From JAJPGZ01 sp038229295 (lineage in GTDB: Bacteria; Verrucomicrobiota; Verrucomicrobiia; Chthoniobacterales; UBA10450): DNA of 64,000 bases. Of this stretch, positions 1 through 8,399 are shown piece after piece. Location of the stretch: contig JBBROO010000003.1 of NCBI GenBank assembly GCA_038229295.1, positions 47,933 to 111,932 of the forward strand, in the 5' to 3' direction. Numbering within the stretch: the first letter of the stretch is position 1; every line of letters starts with the position of its first letter. Made by a program: the position numbers and the translations under genes. The notes below the pieces were generated by a model that saw nothing but the letters and a program-made list of their open reading frames with translations, had not been told where the DNA came from and did no database searches.

Positions 1-65
1 GCCGCGCCCGCCGGCACGATCGACAAGAGGATAAACGCGAGCGTGATAAACAAGCGAAGAAACAT
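1..65 (-). CDS. Exported protein, N-terminal fragment (signal peptide only)
   Basis: Reading the minus strand from an ATG at 65 gives a 21-codon open frame running off the left edge. It encodes a classic signal peptide: Met-Phe-Leu-Arg, a long hydrophobic core (FITLAFILLSIV) and a PAGA end resembling a signal-peptidase cleavage site. An in-frame upstream ATG at 89 would add eight residues; the shorter form looks more like a signal peptide. The gene is divergent from the gamma-glutamyltransferase. Only the leader is visible, so the mature product cannot be named. Confidence 0.5.
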   Translation of the reverse strand, partial: MFLRLFITLAFILLSIVPAGA

Positions 66-190
66 GGAGAAAGCTTTGACGGGCGGCATTGCGATTTCTT
101 TCACGCGCGGGACTTCGGGTCTATCCCGGATGTCTTCCCGACGCAACTCTCGACTTCGCGCACAACCGCTGCAGTGATAGCTTCGACCGC

Positions 191-1837
191 ATGACCTCCA
201 ATCGCGTTATCGCGTTTTTCGCTGTCACCATTTTCTGCATGGGAATTTCGCCGGCGCAGGTCGATCGCATCACCGGCCGAAGTTTCGCCACGCGTTCGGA
301 GGTCCTGGCGCGACACGGAATGGTTTGCACTAGCGTGCCGGCGGCGACGCAAGTTGGGATCGACATCTTGAAGCGCGGTGGCAGCGCGGTCGATGCGGCG
401 ATTGCCGCCAATGCGACGCTCGGATTAATGGAGCCGGTCTCGAATGGAATCGGCGGCGATCTCTTCGCCATCGTCTACAGCGCGAAGGAAAACAAACTTT
501 ACGGCATCAACGGCAGCGGACGGTCGCCGTTAGGCCTGATTTACGAGCAGATGAAAGCGGAGCTCGCGAAGTTGAAACGCGAGACGATTCCGCCGCAGGG
601 AATGTTGCCGATCAGCGTGCCGGGTTGCGTCGACGCCTGGGCCGAGCTGCACAAGAAATTCGGGAAACTGAAATTGGGCGATGATCTCGCCCCGGCGATT
701 CGTTATGCCGAGGAAGGTTTTCCGGTGACGGAACTGATCGCGTACTACTGGGGATTCGGTCCAAAGATTTACAAGGATTTACCGGGCGGATTTACCGAGA
801 CCTACACCGCGGACGGGCGTACGCCGGCGAAAGGCGACATCTTCAAAAATCCGGCGTTGGCAAAAACGCTGCGCCTGATCGGCGAGAAAGGGCGCGATGC
901 TTTTTACAGGGGCGAGATCGTGGACAAGATCGACATCTTCATGCAGCAGAACGGCGGGTTCCTGCGCAAAACTGATTTCGAAAAACACACGAGCACGTGG
1001 ATTGATCCCGTTTCGACGAATTATCGTGGCTACGATGTCTTCGAGCTTCCGCCTAACGGGCAAGGCATCGCCACGTTGCAGATTCTGAACATTCTCGAAG
1101 GATTCGATCTCAAAGCGATGGGGCGCAATTCGCCGGAGACATTGCACACCATGATCGAAGCGAAGAAAATCGCCTGGGCCGATCGGGCAAAGTTTTACGC
1201 CGATCCAGCGTTCGCTAAAATTCCACTAACGAAGTTAATCTCGAAAGAGTACGCGACAGAACGGCGGAAACTGATCGATCCGAATCACGCCGCGAAAAGT
1301 GTCGCTGCGGGCAAGATCGACAATGGCGATACGATCTACATGTGCGCGGCCGATGACGAAGGGAACATGGTATCGTTAATTCAAAGTAATTATCGCGGCA
1401 TGGGCAGCGGCATTGTTGTGCCCGGACTCGGATTTATGTTTCAGGATCGCGGCGAGCTTTTCTCGATGGAGCCCGGCCACGCGAATGTTTACGCGCCGGG
1501 CAAACGCCCGTTTCACACCATCATTCCCGGCTTCGTCATGAAAGATCGACAACCGTATCTCGCGTTCGGCGTCATGGGCGGCGGGATGCAGCCGCAGGGC
1601 CACGTTCAAGTCCTAACGAATCAGATCGATTTCGGATTGGGCGTGCAGGAAGCGGGCGATGCGCCGCGTTGGCAACATGCGCGACGAACCCAACCACTGA
1701 TTTCAATTATCGGCTCTTCCGTTACAACAACGGCGACAATATCACGGCTTCGACCGCGAACACCGAAGTCGGCACGCAGGGAATTGGTGGCATCGTCATT
1801 AAGCCACTCGACCTCGGGCTCAGCGTCGGCTCGTTGA
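191..1837 (+). CDS. ggt: Gamma-glutamyltransferase family protein, C-terminus replaced
   Basis: An N-terminal hydrolase of the gamma-glutamyltranspeptidase family, which moves or hydrolyses gamma-glutamyl groups of glutathione and related peptides in the periplasm. The start at 191 gives a signal peptide (MTSNRVIAFFAVTIFC); the open frame extends upstream to 89 without one. Family blocks are clear: GGSAVDAAIAAN near residue 80, GIGGD near 107, the autocleavage region with the probable nucleophile Thr in NGDTIYM near residue 410, SGIVVPG, and PQGHVQVL near 490. After GDAPRWQHA (about position 1682) homology stops, and the remaining 50 codons read the wrong frame of a PEP-CTERM fragment. About 50 normal C-terminal residues are therefore missing, and activity is doubtful. 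The family call is sure; the integrity of the gene is not. Confidence 0.85.
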   Translation: MTSNRVIAFFAVTIFCMGISPAQVDRITGRSFATRSEVLARHGMVCTSVPAATQVGIDILKRGGSAVDAAIAANATLGLMEPVSNGIGGDLFAIVYSAKENKLYGINGSGRSPLGLIYEQMKAELAKLKRETIPPQGMLPISVPGCVDAWAELHKKFGKLKLGDDLAPAIRYAEEGFPVTELIAYYWGFGPKIYKDLPGGFTETYTADGRTPAKGDIFKNPALAKTLRLIGEKGRDAFYRGEIVDKIDIFMQQNGGFLRKTDFEKHTSTWIDPVSTNYRGYDVFELPPNGQGIATLQILNILEGFDLKAMGRNSPETLHTMIEAKKIAWADRAKFYADPAFAKIPLTKLISKEYATERRKLIDPNHAAKSVAAGKIDNGDTIYMCAADDEGNMVSLIQSNYRGMGSGIVVPGLGFMFQDRGELFSMEPGHANVYAPGKRPFHTIIPGFVMKDRQPYLAFGVMGGGMQPQGHVQVLTNQIDFGLGVQEAGDAPRWQHARRTQPLISIIGSSVTTTATISRLRPRTPKSARRELVASSLSHSTSGSASAR

Positions 1838-2097
1838 TTTACGGTTACTCGCTCATGGGCGCCGATGTGACGGCGGCCAATTCCACGCAACTGCTCAATT
1901 GGACGAACGCCACCTATTTTCCGACGACGACCGACGGAACAACCGGCGGCGGCGGGATCGATCTGGCGGCGGTCAACGGCATGCTCTTCGGTGTCGTGCC
2001 CGAATCGGCGCCTTCCGCGGGCTTGGTCGGCGGATTCGTAATTTTGATTTCCGTTTGTCATCAACTTCGGAAACGCGCGGCGTCGAAGAGCAGTTGA
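1669..2097 (+). pseudogene. 3' remnant of a PEP-CTERM exosortase substrate
   Basis: From about 1685 a second frame encodes the tail of a secreted protein: DFNYRLFRYNNGDNIT, a Gly/Thr-rich stretch, then VPESAPSAGLVGGFVILI followed by RKR. That is the three-part sorting signal of exosortase substrates (VPEP-like motif, membrane helix, basic tail). No start codon or signal peptide precedes it. The TTG at 1669 lies inside gamma-glutamyltransferase sequence, so this is a fragment joined to that gene by deletion or recombination. An exosortase lies at 36.6 kb in the same window. Confidence 0.65.
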
Positions 2098-2141
2098 TGT
2101 CGATCTTGTAAGCCACTCGGGAATGCCGCAACATTCGCGGC

Positions 2142-3470
2142 ATGGCTGAGGAGAAGATGTCGATCCAACAAGCGGAGAATGTCGATCATCAACTGGTGCG
2201 CGGCATCGGCATTCCCGCGTTAACGGCAAACATCATCAGCTCGACCATCGGCGCGGGGATTTTTGTGATTCCGGCGACAGTCGCGGCCGGACTCGGACCC
2301 GCCGCTCCGCTGGCGTTCATCGTTTGCGCGATTGCGATGGTGTTGTTCGTCACCTGTTTCGCTATCGCCGGAAGTCGGGTGTCGTTAACGGGCGGACTCT
2401 ACGCGTATGTCGAAGTTGCGTTCGGCAAATACGTCGGCTTTCTCGCCGGCATGCTTTATTTTCTCACCGCGCTCGGCGCGGTTGCGGGAGTTGTGAATGT
2501 GCTCGCGAACTCAATCGCGCTCGTCGTTCCGTTTCTCGGCAGCCCGGTCATGCGCATCGTAGTCATGCTCGCCGTTTATGGCGTGCTCGTGTTCATCAAC
2601 ATCCGCGGCGTGCGCGAAGGCGCGGGCGCTGTCACCACAATTACGATCGCGAAACTTTTGCCGCTGCTCTTGTTCATCGGCGTCGGAATATTTTTCATTC
2701 ATCCGGCAAATCTCAGCTTCACCGCGTGGCCCGGAAGCAAACCGTTAGGCGACGCGGTTATCCTGTTGATCTTCGCCTTCGTCGGAATCGAGGTCGCGTT
2801 GATCCCGAGCGGCGAAGTGAAAAATCCCGCGCGGACCGTTCCGCGCTCGGCTTATCTCGCGCTCGTCATTACCACCGTCATTTACATCATGATCCAACTC
2901 GTAGCGCAGGGAACGCTCGGTGTCGATCTTGCCAATCACAAAGACGCGCCACTCGCCGAAGCCGCGGCCATTTTTCTCGGCCACATCGGCCGCACCATTC
3001 TGCTCGCGGGCGCAACCATCTCCGCGTTCGGATTCGTCACCAGCGACATCCTCAGTTCGCCGCGCATGATCTTCGCCTTCGGCCGCGACGGCGCGTTGCC
3101 GGCGTGGTTCGCGCACGTCCATCTGCGCTACCGTTCGCCCGACGTCGCCATTATCACCTACGCCGTCCTCGCCTTCGCCTTGTCCGTCAGCGGCACCTTC
3201 GAAAAACTCGCCGTCCTTTCCAACGTCGCCGTTCTCCTGATGTATCTGCTCTGCTGCGCCGCCTGCTGGTTTCTGGTGCAACGCGACGTTCGCGCCGACG
3301 GCGCTCAGCCCTTCAACTTTCCCGGAATGAAAATCGTGCCCGCGCTCGCGATTGTCGCCATCATCTGGATCCTCGCCCACGCGACCGCGCGCGAGTTTGA
3401 AGTGACGGCGATCGTGCTGGTGATCGCATCAGTGCTGTATTTCGTTAGGGCGAAATTGCGACCGCGTTAA
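2142..3470 (+). CDS. APC-family amino acid permease
   Basis: A 442-residue inner-membrane transporter of the amino acid/polyamine/organocation family with about 12 hydrophobic segments. The first helix carries the family signature SSTIGAGIFVIPA, the unwound TM1 region that binds the amino acid amino and carboxyl groups. A second ATG lies five codons downstream, close to a near-match of the TGTCGATCTT motif. Substrate cannot be read from sequence. Its last 220 bp (3225-3444) occur again at 4536-4755 with about 13 mostly third-position differences, so the present 3' end or the downstream one may come from another copy of the gene. Confidence 0.85.
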   Translation: MAEEKMSIQQAENVDHQLVRGIGIPALTANIISSTIGAGIFVIPATVAAGLGPAAPLAFIVCAIAMVLFVTCFAIAGSRVSLTGGLYAYVEVAFGKYVGFLAGMLYFLTALGAVAGVVNVLANSIALVVPFLGSPVMRIVVMLAVYGVLVFINIRGVREGAGAVTTITIAKLLPLLLFIGVGIFFIHPANLSFTAWPGSKPLGDAVILLIFAFVGIEVALIPSGEVKNPARTVPRSAYLALVITTVIYIMIQLVAQGTLGVDLANHKDAPLAEAAAIFLGHIGRTILLAGATISAFGFVTSDILSSPRMIFAFGRDGALPAWFAHVHLRYRSPDVAIITYAVLAFALSVSGTFEKLAVLSNVAVLLMYLLCCAACWFLVQRDVRADGAQPFNFPGMKIVPALAIVAIIWILAHATAREFEVTAIVLVIASVLYFVRAKLRPR

Positions 3471-3778
3471 TGCTTCGCTGCATTCGCGCGCGATGCGAGC
3501 CATTCATCGAATGACTGCTTGCTCTCGAAGGATCGTCGTCCGCTGAGAATTCCTTCGATGCTGATGTCTTCGTCCAATTGCGGCCAATGAATCCCGATGC
3601 CGCGGCCGATCATTTGATGATCGTTGCGTTCTGCCGCGCTGCCGTGGAGCAACCGCGGATACCACGCCAGTGGCGCTGACACCGTGCGACCGTCGCTAAG
3701 ATCGACAATCAGCGCGTCATCAGTCACGCGCACCGATGTCGCAGTCACTTCCAGTTCTTTAGTCGCCGAAGAATTCAT
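3467..3778 (-). CDS. DUF2442 domain protein
   Basis: A 103-residue soluble protein with the DUF2442 pattern: VTDDALIVDLSDGRTVSAPLAWYPRL, then a WPQLDEDISIEGIL segment. DUF2442 proteins are usually encoded beside DUF4160 proteins, as here, where the two frames overlap by 20 bp (3759-3778) with DUF4160 first. The pair often sits in mobile or toxin-antitoxin-like contexts, but a biochemical role is not established. Its stop overlaps the convergent permease stop by 4 bp. It lies between the two copies of the permease 3' end, suggesting acquisition with the mini-island. Confidence 0.8.
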   Translation of the reverse strand: MNSSATKELEVTATSVRVTDDALIVDLSDGRTVSAPLAWYPRLLHGSAAERNDHQMIGRGIGIHWPQLDEDISIEGILSGRRSFESKQSFDEWLASRANAAKH

Positions 3779-4010
3779 TCCAACGCTCTAACAGTATTTC
3801 CCGTTGTTGCATGATCAAACGGTAAATGTCCATCAACTCACTGCGACTGAAGCCAGCGCTTCGTTCGTATTCGACGGGCTCGAGCCAAAACTTCGCGGTC
3901 CGACTCTCTCGCTCGACATGTACATGCCGCGGCTCACCGCGATCGTCCGCGAAGAAGAAGAATCGATAACCGCGCTCGCGCAGAACTGTTGGCACGCCGG
4001 CGATTTTCAA
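3759..4010 (-). CDS. DUF4160 domain protein
   Basis: An 83-residue protein matching DUF4160: PTVLRERGYRFFFFADDRGEPRHVHVERE, followed by the AKFWLEPVE and LIMQQREILLERWNEFF segments. The HVHV motif is the family hallmark. It is the upstream partner of the overlapping DUF2442 gene and is probably translationally coupled to it. Such pairs are sometimes proposed to be toxin-antitoxin systems, which is unproven. The first codons overlap on the opposite strand a plus-strand frame leading into the DUF2283 gene, so the start could be a few codons downstream at PTVLRE. Confidence 0.8.
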   Translation of the reverse strand: MKIAGVPTVLRERGYRFFFFADDRGEPRHVHVERESRTAKFWLEPVEYERSAGFSRSELMDIYRLIMQQREILLERWNEFFGD

Positions 4011-4013
4011 CTG

Positions 4014-4040
4014 TCATTCCGAGCGAAGTCGAGGAATCTC
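4014..4040 (+). repeat. Interspersed repeat, TCATTCCGAGCGAAGTCGAG family
   Basis: A 27-bp repeat placed just before the GTG start of the DUF2283 gene. Related copies lie at 16224-16251, 16303-16328 (inverted), 41845-41871, 61253-61280 and 61367-61399 (inverted). Here it is a single arm rather than an inverted pair. Confidence 0.8.
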
Positions 4041-4045
4041 TCATT

Positions 4046-4249
4046 GTGAAAATAAAAGTCTGGTTCGATCAGGAAGCTGATTTCCTGGAAGTCCTGTTTT
4101 CTGACAAACCGGGGTTCATGCGCGAAACGACGAACGCTGCCGTGATGGAACGAGTGGACGAAGAAGGAAACGTTCTCGGATTTTCCATTTTGGGCGTGAG
4201 CAAGCTCGCGCGCGAAAAGCCGCTCGTTGCTGAACTGACGACTCCTTGA
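4046..4249 (+). CDS. DUF2283 domain protein
   Basis: A 67-residue protein starting at GTG 4046, giving VKIKVWFDQEADFLEVLFSD. This matches DUF2283, small beta-rich proteins with a D-x-E-x-D-x-L core and a later GxVLGFSILGVSKL segment. The open frame extends upstream but there reads through the interspersed repeat at 4014, so the GTG start is preferred. A 65-residue partner follows 4 bp downstream. DUF2283 genes are common in mobile islands and next to DUF4258 genes; function is unknown. Confidence 0.75.
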   Translation: MKIKVWFDQEADFLEVLFSDKPGFMRETTNAAVMERVDEEGNVLGFSILGVSKLAREKPLVAELTTP

Positions 4250-4253
4250 AACA

Positions 4254-4451
4254 GTGATTGATCGTGCGCGAATTCAGATCGAGCTAACCAAGCTCACGCC
4301 CGGCGAACGTATGCTTCGCCTAACCGATCCACAATCTGGCCTGTCACTCGAGCGAAAGCTCGACGCAGAAAAACCCGTCACCGATCAGAAGGAAACGTTA
4401 TTGTCGATCTTTGAAGCTGCGCTCTCGCGAGCGGAACTGAGTCTAGCTTAA
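4254..4451 (+). CDS. Small hypothetical protein
   Basis: A 65-residue charged protein from a GTG at 4254, four bases after the DUF2283 stop, so probably co-translated. The sequence (ELTKLTPGERMLRLTDPQSGLSLERKLD) resembles no family I can name and has no membrane segment. One exact TGTCGATCTT copy lies inside it at 4402. It is the last gene of the mini-island bracketed by the duplicated permease end. Confidence 0.5.
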   Translation: MIDRARIQIELTKLTPGERMLRLTDPQSGLSLERKLDAEKPVTDQKETLLSIFEAALSRAELSLA

Positions 4452-4468
4452 AGAGGCGGCCCCTCATG

Positions 4469-4489
4469 CATCGTAAGCCGCTTACGATG
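4469..4489. terminator. Perfect hairpin at island edge
   Basis: A 9-bp perfect stem (CATCGTAAG, loop CCG, CTTACGATG) 18 bp after the small gene. No U-run follows on either strand, so it could be a weak terminator or an end structure of the inserted segment. Confidence 0.4.
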
Positions 4490-4535
4490 GAGGATTGTAG
4501 CCGGTTAATCTATTAGGTCTCAGCTTCCGGCGTGT

Positions 4536-4787
4536 GTCGCCGTTCTCCTGATGTATCTGCTCTGCTGCGCCGCCTGCTGGTTTTTGGTGCAACGCGACGT
4601 CCGCGCCGACGGCGCTCAGCCCTTCAATTTTCCCGGCATGAAAATCGTCCCCGCGCTCGCGATTGTCGCGATCATCTGGATCCTCGCGCACGCGACCGCG
4701 CGCGAGTTCGAAGTAACGGCGATTGTGCTGGTGATTGCATCAGTGTTGTACTTCGCGCGGAGGTTATTAAATCGAGCCCGGAGCTAG
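4536..4787 (+). pseudogene. Duplicated 3' end of the APC permease gene
   Basis: Positions 4536-4755 match 3225-3444 without gaps at about 94% identity. The open frame continues to 4787 with a divergent tail (FARRLLNRARS). I count about 13 differences, mostly synonymous third positions, so both copies evolved as coding sequence before being brought together. It has the last two membrane segments only, no start of its own and no link to the preceding gene. The arrangement resembles an insertion that carried in its own copy of the target gene's 3' end. Confidence 0.8.
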
Positions 4788-4810
4788 ATATCGCACAGGC
4801 TCCGACAGCG

Positions 4811-5566
4811 TCATGTTGCCAAGTTACGAAGATGAATTGCTACTTCCGTCGTGGCGAGAAGGTTCGTGAAAGAGTGGAGTAATATTGTCAGGATTGTTGA
4901 TCCTGTTTTGTACCGTGCAGTGCCGAGGATACATCCGAGAACGAAAATATTGCTGATGGTATATAGATCGTATTGGAGGTGAATCGCGGCCCAGATTGCA
5001 GAGGACACAAAAACCGCTCCATACCATCGGACGATTGAGGCCGATAACCCTCGAATCAGAAATCCTCGAAAGAATAGTTCTTCCGACAAAGGAGCAGCGA
5101 TCAGTAACGCCACCCATAAAATCCACGGCGATTGAAGTGATGCATAAGTTTTCACCATGTATTCGGGCGTCGTCGGTTTGCCTAGCAAGACGGAAATACC
5201 ATCGGATACCGCGACAAACATGATCAAGACGCCCAGCCAAACAAGAAGCTGTCGCAGGCTTGGAAAGCGAAGGCCGAGGTATGAAGCGATTTTGGAACCG
5301 TGCTTGAGCTGGACAATGACAATTGTCGCGAGCACGGAAGCAATTCCAGCTGCAAATGTGCACCAGGATAATAGCCGCCCATCATACTTTAATTCGGATG
5401 CGAGCGCTGAAAGCTCATTACTCGGCACGGCGCCTTTTGTAACCACAATGTATGCGGCGACCGTGATTGACTGAATGATGAACGCTCCGCAAAGAATCAA
5501 AATGCCCCACACAATCGTGGCAACCGCGCCCCAAGATTGATCCTCAACGTTCGGTCGCTGTTCCAC
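4811..5566 (-). CDS. CPBP-family intramembrane metalloprotease
   Basis: A 251-residue polytopic membrane protein of the CPBP/CAAX-protease (Abi) family. The signature glutamates and arginine are in PLSEELFFRGFLIRG, and the later histidine motifs are in SSAIWAAIHL and LLHSFTNLL, the expected ligands for the catalytic zinc. Bacterial members process membrane peptides or take part in bacteriocin immunity; the substrate here is unknown. It lies 20 bp downstream of sufD on the same strand and may be read from the suf transcript. Confidence 0.8.
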   Translation of the reverse strand: MEQRPNVEDQSWGAVATIVWGILILCGAFIIQSITVAAYIVVTKGAVPSNELSALASELKYDGRLLSWCTFAAGIASVLATIVIVQLKHGSKIASYLGLRFPSLRQLLVWLGVLIMFVAVSDGISVLLGKPTTPEYMVKTYASLQSPWILWVALLIAAPLSEELFFRGFLIRGLSASIVRWYGAVFVSSAIWAAIHLQYDLYTISNIFVLGCILGTARYKTGSTILTILLHSFTNLLATTEVAIHLRNLAT

Positions 5567-5586
5567 CGCTCGTTTGCTAACGTTGT

Positions 5587-6897
5587 CTACTTCGGGAACT
5601 TCCCTTCAATCAACCCGTGCAAATGCGCGGCGATGGCCGGTTGATCGAGACGTTGAATAACTTCGTTCAAGAAACCGGTGACGATGAGGCGTTGGGCGAC
5701 TTTGATCGGGATGCCGCGGGCGCGGAGATAGAAAAGTTCGTCTTCGTCGATCTGGCCGGAGGTGGCGCCGTGGCTGCAACGGACGTTGTCGGCCAGAATT
5801 TCGAGGCCGGGCATTGAGTTCGCTTCGGAGTCGTCGCTCAAAAGAAGATTGCGCACTTTTTGGTAGGCATCGGTGAAATGCGCGTGCGGCTCGACCCGGA
5901 TGAGGCCGCCGAACGTGCAACGCGCGCGATCGTCGAGCGCGTTTTTGTAAAGGAGATCGCTGGCGGTATGCGGCGAGAGATGGTCTTGCAACGTGCGGGC
6001 GTCGAATTCCTGATCGCCATCGGCAACGGAGACGGCGAGAAGATCGCTGCGCCCGCCTTCGCCGATGAGTCGACTGAGACTTTCGAATCGCGAATATTTT
6101 CCGCCGAGATGCAGATTGAGGCTCATGGCCGACGCGTCGTGGTCGACCGTGGTCGTGTTCATCTGCAACGCGCGCACGTTTTCGCCCCACTGTTGCGCGC
6201 AAACGTAAGTGATCTTCGCGCCTGGCCCGGCGATGAGATCGTTCACGCCGCAAGCGAAGCCCGGTGATTGTCGATCTAACGAACGGAAGTGTTCGATGAC
6301 TGTGACCTTGGCCAATTCGTCGGTGACGAGAAGAAGATGCGGGAACACGGAAGCGTTCTTGCCGTGCAGCCAATGGAAAATTTCGATCGGCGATTCGATC
6401 TCAACGCCGCGCGGGATGTAAAGAAATGTGCCGGACGAAACCAGCGCCTTATGCAATGCAGCGAACTTGGCCGAGCCAAGCACGGCCGGTTGCGACATGA
6501 AATGTTTTCGGAAAAGATCGACATGTTCGACCATGGCGCGCTCGAGCGGTTGGAAAATGACGCCGCGTTTCTTCAGCTGTTCCGAAACGATCTCGCGTTC
6601 GATGAGCTGGTCGCCGGCGAAGACCAAACGCGCGGCGAATTCATCGAGTCCGCGCGATTGTTCGAGGATCGATTGTCGATCTTGATCGGAAACGGCGCCG
6701 CCGAATTTAAACGGCGAAAGATCGAGAAGATCGACACTGGAAAATCGCCAGAGCGAATCTTTGCGCGCCGGCGAAGGGAGCGACTGGAATTGTTGCCAGG
6801 CTTCGCGTTGTTGATCGCGAAACCAATCCGGGAAATCCGATTCTCTCGGGCCGGAGAGAATCGTTTCCGTCATTTCATGTTCTGTGACTAACGACAT
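5587..6897 (-). CDS. sufD: Fe-S cluster assembly protein SufD
   Basis: A 436-residue SufB/SufD-fold protein, the partner of SufB in the SufBC2D scaffold that builds iron-sulfur clusters in the cytoplasm. The C-terminal half has the family core: EILADNVRCSHGATSGQIDEDELFYLRARGI, with the conserved histidine of SufD. It is shorter at its N-terminus than SufB and lacks SufB's C-terminal block, supporting SufD rather than a second SufB. It is the last suf gene here, 79 bp after sufB. An exact TGTCGATCTT copy straddles its start codon (6897-6906). Confidence 0.9.
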   Translation of the reverse strand: MSLVTEHEMTETILSGPRESDFPDWFRDQQREAWQQFQSLPSPARKDSLWRFSSVDLLDLSPFKFGGAVSDQDRQSILEQSRGLDEFAARLVFAGDQLIEREIVSEQLKKRGVIFQPLERAMVEHVDLFRKHFMSQPAVLGSAKFAALHKALVSSGTFLYIPRGVEIESPIEIFHWLHGKNASVFPHLLLVTDELAKVTVIEHFRSLDRQSPGFACGVNDLIAGPGAKITYVCAQQWGENVRALQMNTTTVDHDASAMSLNLHLGGKYSRFESLSRLIGEGGRSDLLAVSVADGDQEFDARTLQDHLSPHTASDLLYKNALDDRARCTFGGLIRVEPHAHFTDAYQKVRNLLLSDDSEANSMPGLEILADNVRCSHGATSGQIDEDELFYLRARGIPIKVAQRLIVTGFLNEVIQRLDQPAIAAHLHGLIEGKFPK

Positions 6898-6929
6898 GTC
6901 GATCTTACGAAATATTTTCCACGCGTATC

Positions 6930-6982
6930 CGCCTTCGCCAAGGCTACGGCGTGATTCGGTTAACGCCCGTTCGGCGTTAACC
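6930..6982. repeat. Palindromic repeat between sufB and sufD
   Basis: Two hairpins are packed in the sufB-sufD gap. One is a GCCTTCGCC/GGCTACGGCG palindrome (about 6930-6951) whose relatives occur near 19413-19440 and 59782-59806. The other is a perfect 10-bp stem, GGTTAACGCC with its complement at 6973-6982, overlapping the sufB stop codon. These may attenuate sufD expression; there is no U-run. Confidence 0.55.
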
Positions 6983-8386
6983 GACCGAGCCTTCCATCTC
7001 CAGCTCGATCAAACGTTTGAGCTCGACGCTGTATTCCATCGGGAATTGGCGGACGAGATCGTTGACGAATCCGTTGACGCTCAAGCTCATGGCCTGCGCT
7101 TCGGTTAGGCCGCGCTGTTGCATGTAGAAAATTTGCTCGGCGCTAACCTGGCTGACGCTGGCTTCGTGTTGCACGGCGTTGCCGGTGCCGCGCACGGTGA
7201 TAGCGGGATAGGTGTCGGTGCGCGAAGTGGAGTTGATGAGGAGCGCGTCGCACTCGGTGTTGTTCTTGCAATTCTTGAGGTGCTTCGGCACGTGGACCAA
7301 TCCGCGATAAGTGGCGCGGCCGGTGCCGATGGAGATCGATTTCGAAATGATGTTCGAGGTCGTTTCATCGGCGGCATGGACCATCTTCGCGCCGGTGTCC
7401 TGATGTTGGCCGTCGTTGGCGAGCGCGATGGATAGAACTTCGCCGCGGGCGCGCCGGCCTTTCATGATCACGCCCGGATATTTCATCGTTAGGCGCGAAC
7501 CGATGTTGCAGTCGATCCATTTCACTTCGGCGTCTTCGTGCGCAATACCGCGTTTGGTCACGAGATTAAAAACGTTCTCGCTCCAGTTTTGCACGGTGAT
7601 GTATTGCAGCTTCGCGCCTTTCATGGCGACGAGTTCAACGACGGCGCTGTGCAACGTCGCGGTGTTGAACTTCGGCGCGGTGCAACCTTCCATGTAGGTG
7701 AGCTCCGAACCTTCATCGCAGATGATGAGGGTGCGTTCGAACTGCCCAAAATTTTCGGCGTTGATTCGAAAGTATGCCTGGAGCGGGTGCTTTACCTTTA
7801 CGCCGGGCGGCACGTAGATGAACGAGCCGCCGCTGAAGACCGCGGAGTTGAGCGCGCTGAATTTGTTGTCACCGATCGGAATGACTTTGCCGAACCACTT
7901 TCGGAAAATATCGGGATGATTTTTTAATCCCTCTGTCGATCCAACGAATATTACGCCCTGTTCGCCGACGGCTTTCTTGATGTTGGAATAAACGGCTTCG
8001 CTGTCGAATTGCGCTTCGACACCGGCGAGAAACCGGCGTTCCTGCTCCGGAATGCCGAGTCGCTCGAACGTACGCTTCACATCGTCGGGAACTTCTTCCC
8101 AAGTTTTCTTGGGCTGTGTTCCTCCGCTCAAATAATAACGGATCTTATCGAAATCGATCGCCTCGAGATCCTTACTTGCCCAATGCGTCGGCATCGGTTT
8201 TTCCAGAAATGTTTTGAGACCTTTGAGGCGAAATTCGCGGACCCAATCGGGATCTTCCTTGAGGTCGGAGATGTAGTGAACGGTCTTTTCCGTTAGGCCG
8301 GTGCCGGCATCGTATTGGTGGGTAACGTCGTACGAAAAATCACCTTTATTGCGATCGATGTCGACGGCTGCGTTTTCAGTTTTCAT
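6977..8386 (-). CDS. sufB: Fe-S cluster assembly protein SufB
   Basis: A 469-residue SufB, the scaffold subunit on which nascent Fe-S clusters form. Typical blocks are DWVREFRLKGLKTF near residue 49, the GVKVKHPLQAYFRIN segment, ELTYMEGCTAP, and the C-terminal NTECDALLINSTSRTDTYP with HEASVSQVSAEQIFYMQQRGL. Length matches the family. The ATG start lies 14 bp after the sufC stop, with a TGTCGATCTT copy in the gap. No SufS or SufU gene adjoins; a NifS-like desulfurase is encoded at 32.3 kb. Confidence 0.95.
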   Translation of the reverse strand: MKTENAAVDIDRNKGDFSYDVTHQYDAGTGLTEKTVHYISDLKEDPDWVREFRLKGLKTFLEKPMPTHWASKDLEAIDFDKIRYYLSGGTQPKKTWEEVPDDVKRTFERLGIPEQERRFLAGVEAQFDSEAVYSNIKKAVGEQGVIFVGSTEGLKNHPDIFRKWFGKVIPIGDNKFSALNSAVFSGGSFIYVPPGVKVKHPLQAYFRINAENFGQFERTLIICDEGSELTYMEGCTAPKFNTATLHSAVVELVAMKGAKLQYITVQNWSENVFNLVTKRGIAHEDAEVKWIDCNIGSRLTMKYPGVIMKGRRARGEVLSIALANDGQHQDTGAKMVHAADETTSNIISKSISIGTGRATYRGLVHVPKHLKNCKNNTECDALLINSTSRTDTYPAITVRGTGNAVQHEASVSQVSAEQIFYMQQRGLTEAQAMSLSVNGFVNDLVRQFPMEYSVELKRLIELEMEGSVG

Positions 8387-8399
8387 TGTCGATCTTGCC

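Noticed and set aside
2745..3380. Long minus-strand open frame opposite the permease
   Set aside because: GC-rich genes give long antisense frames; the product is low-complexity Asp/Glu/Gly/Arg without domains, while the plus-strand protein is a clear transporter.
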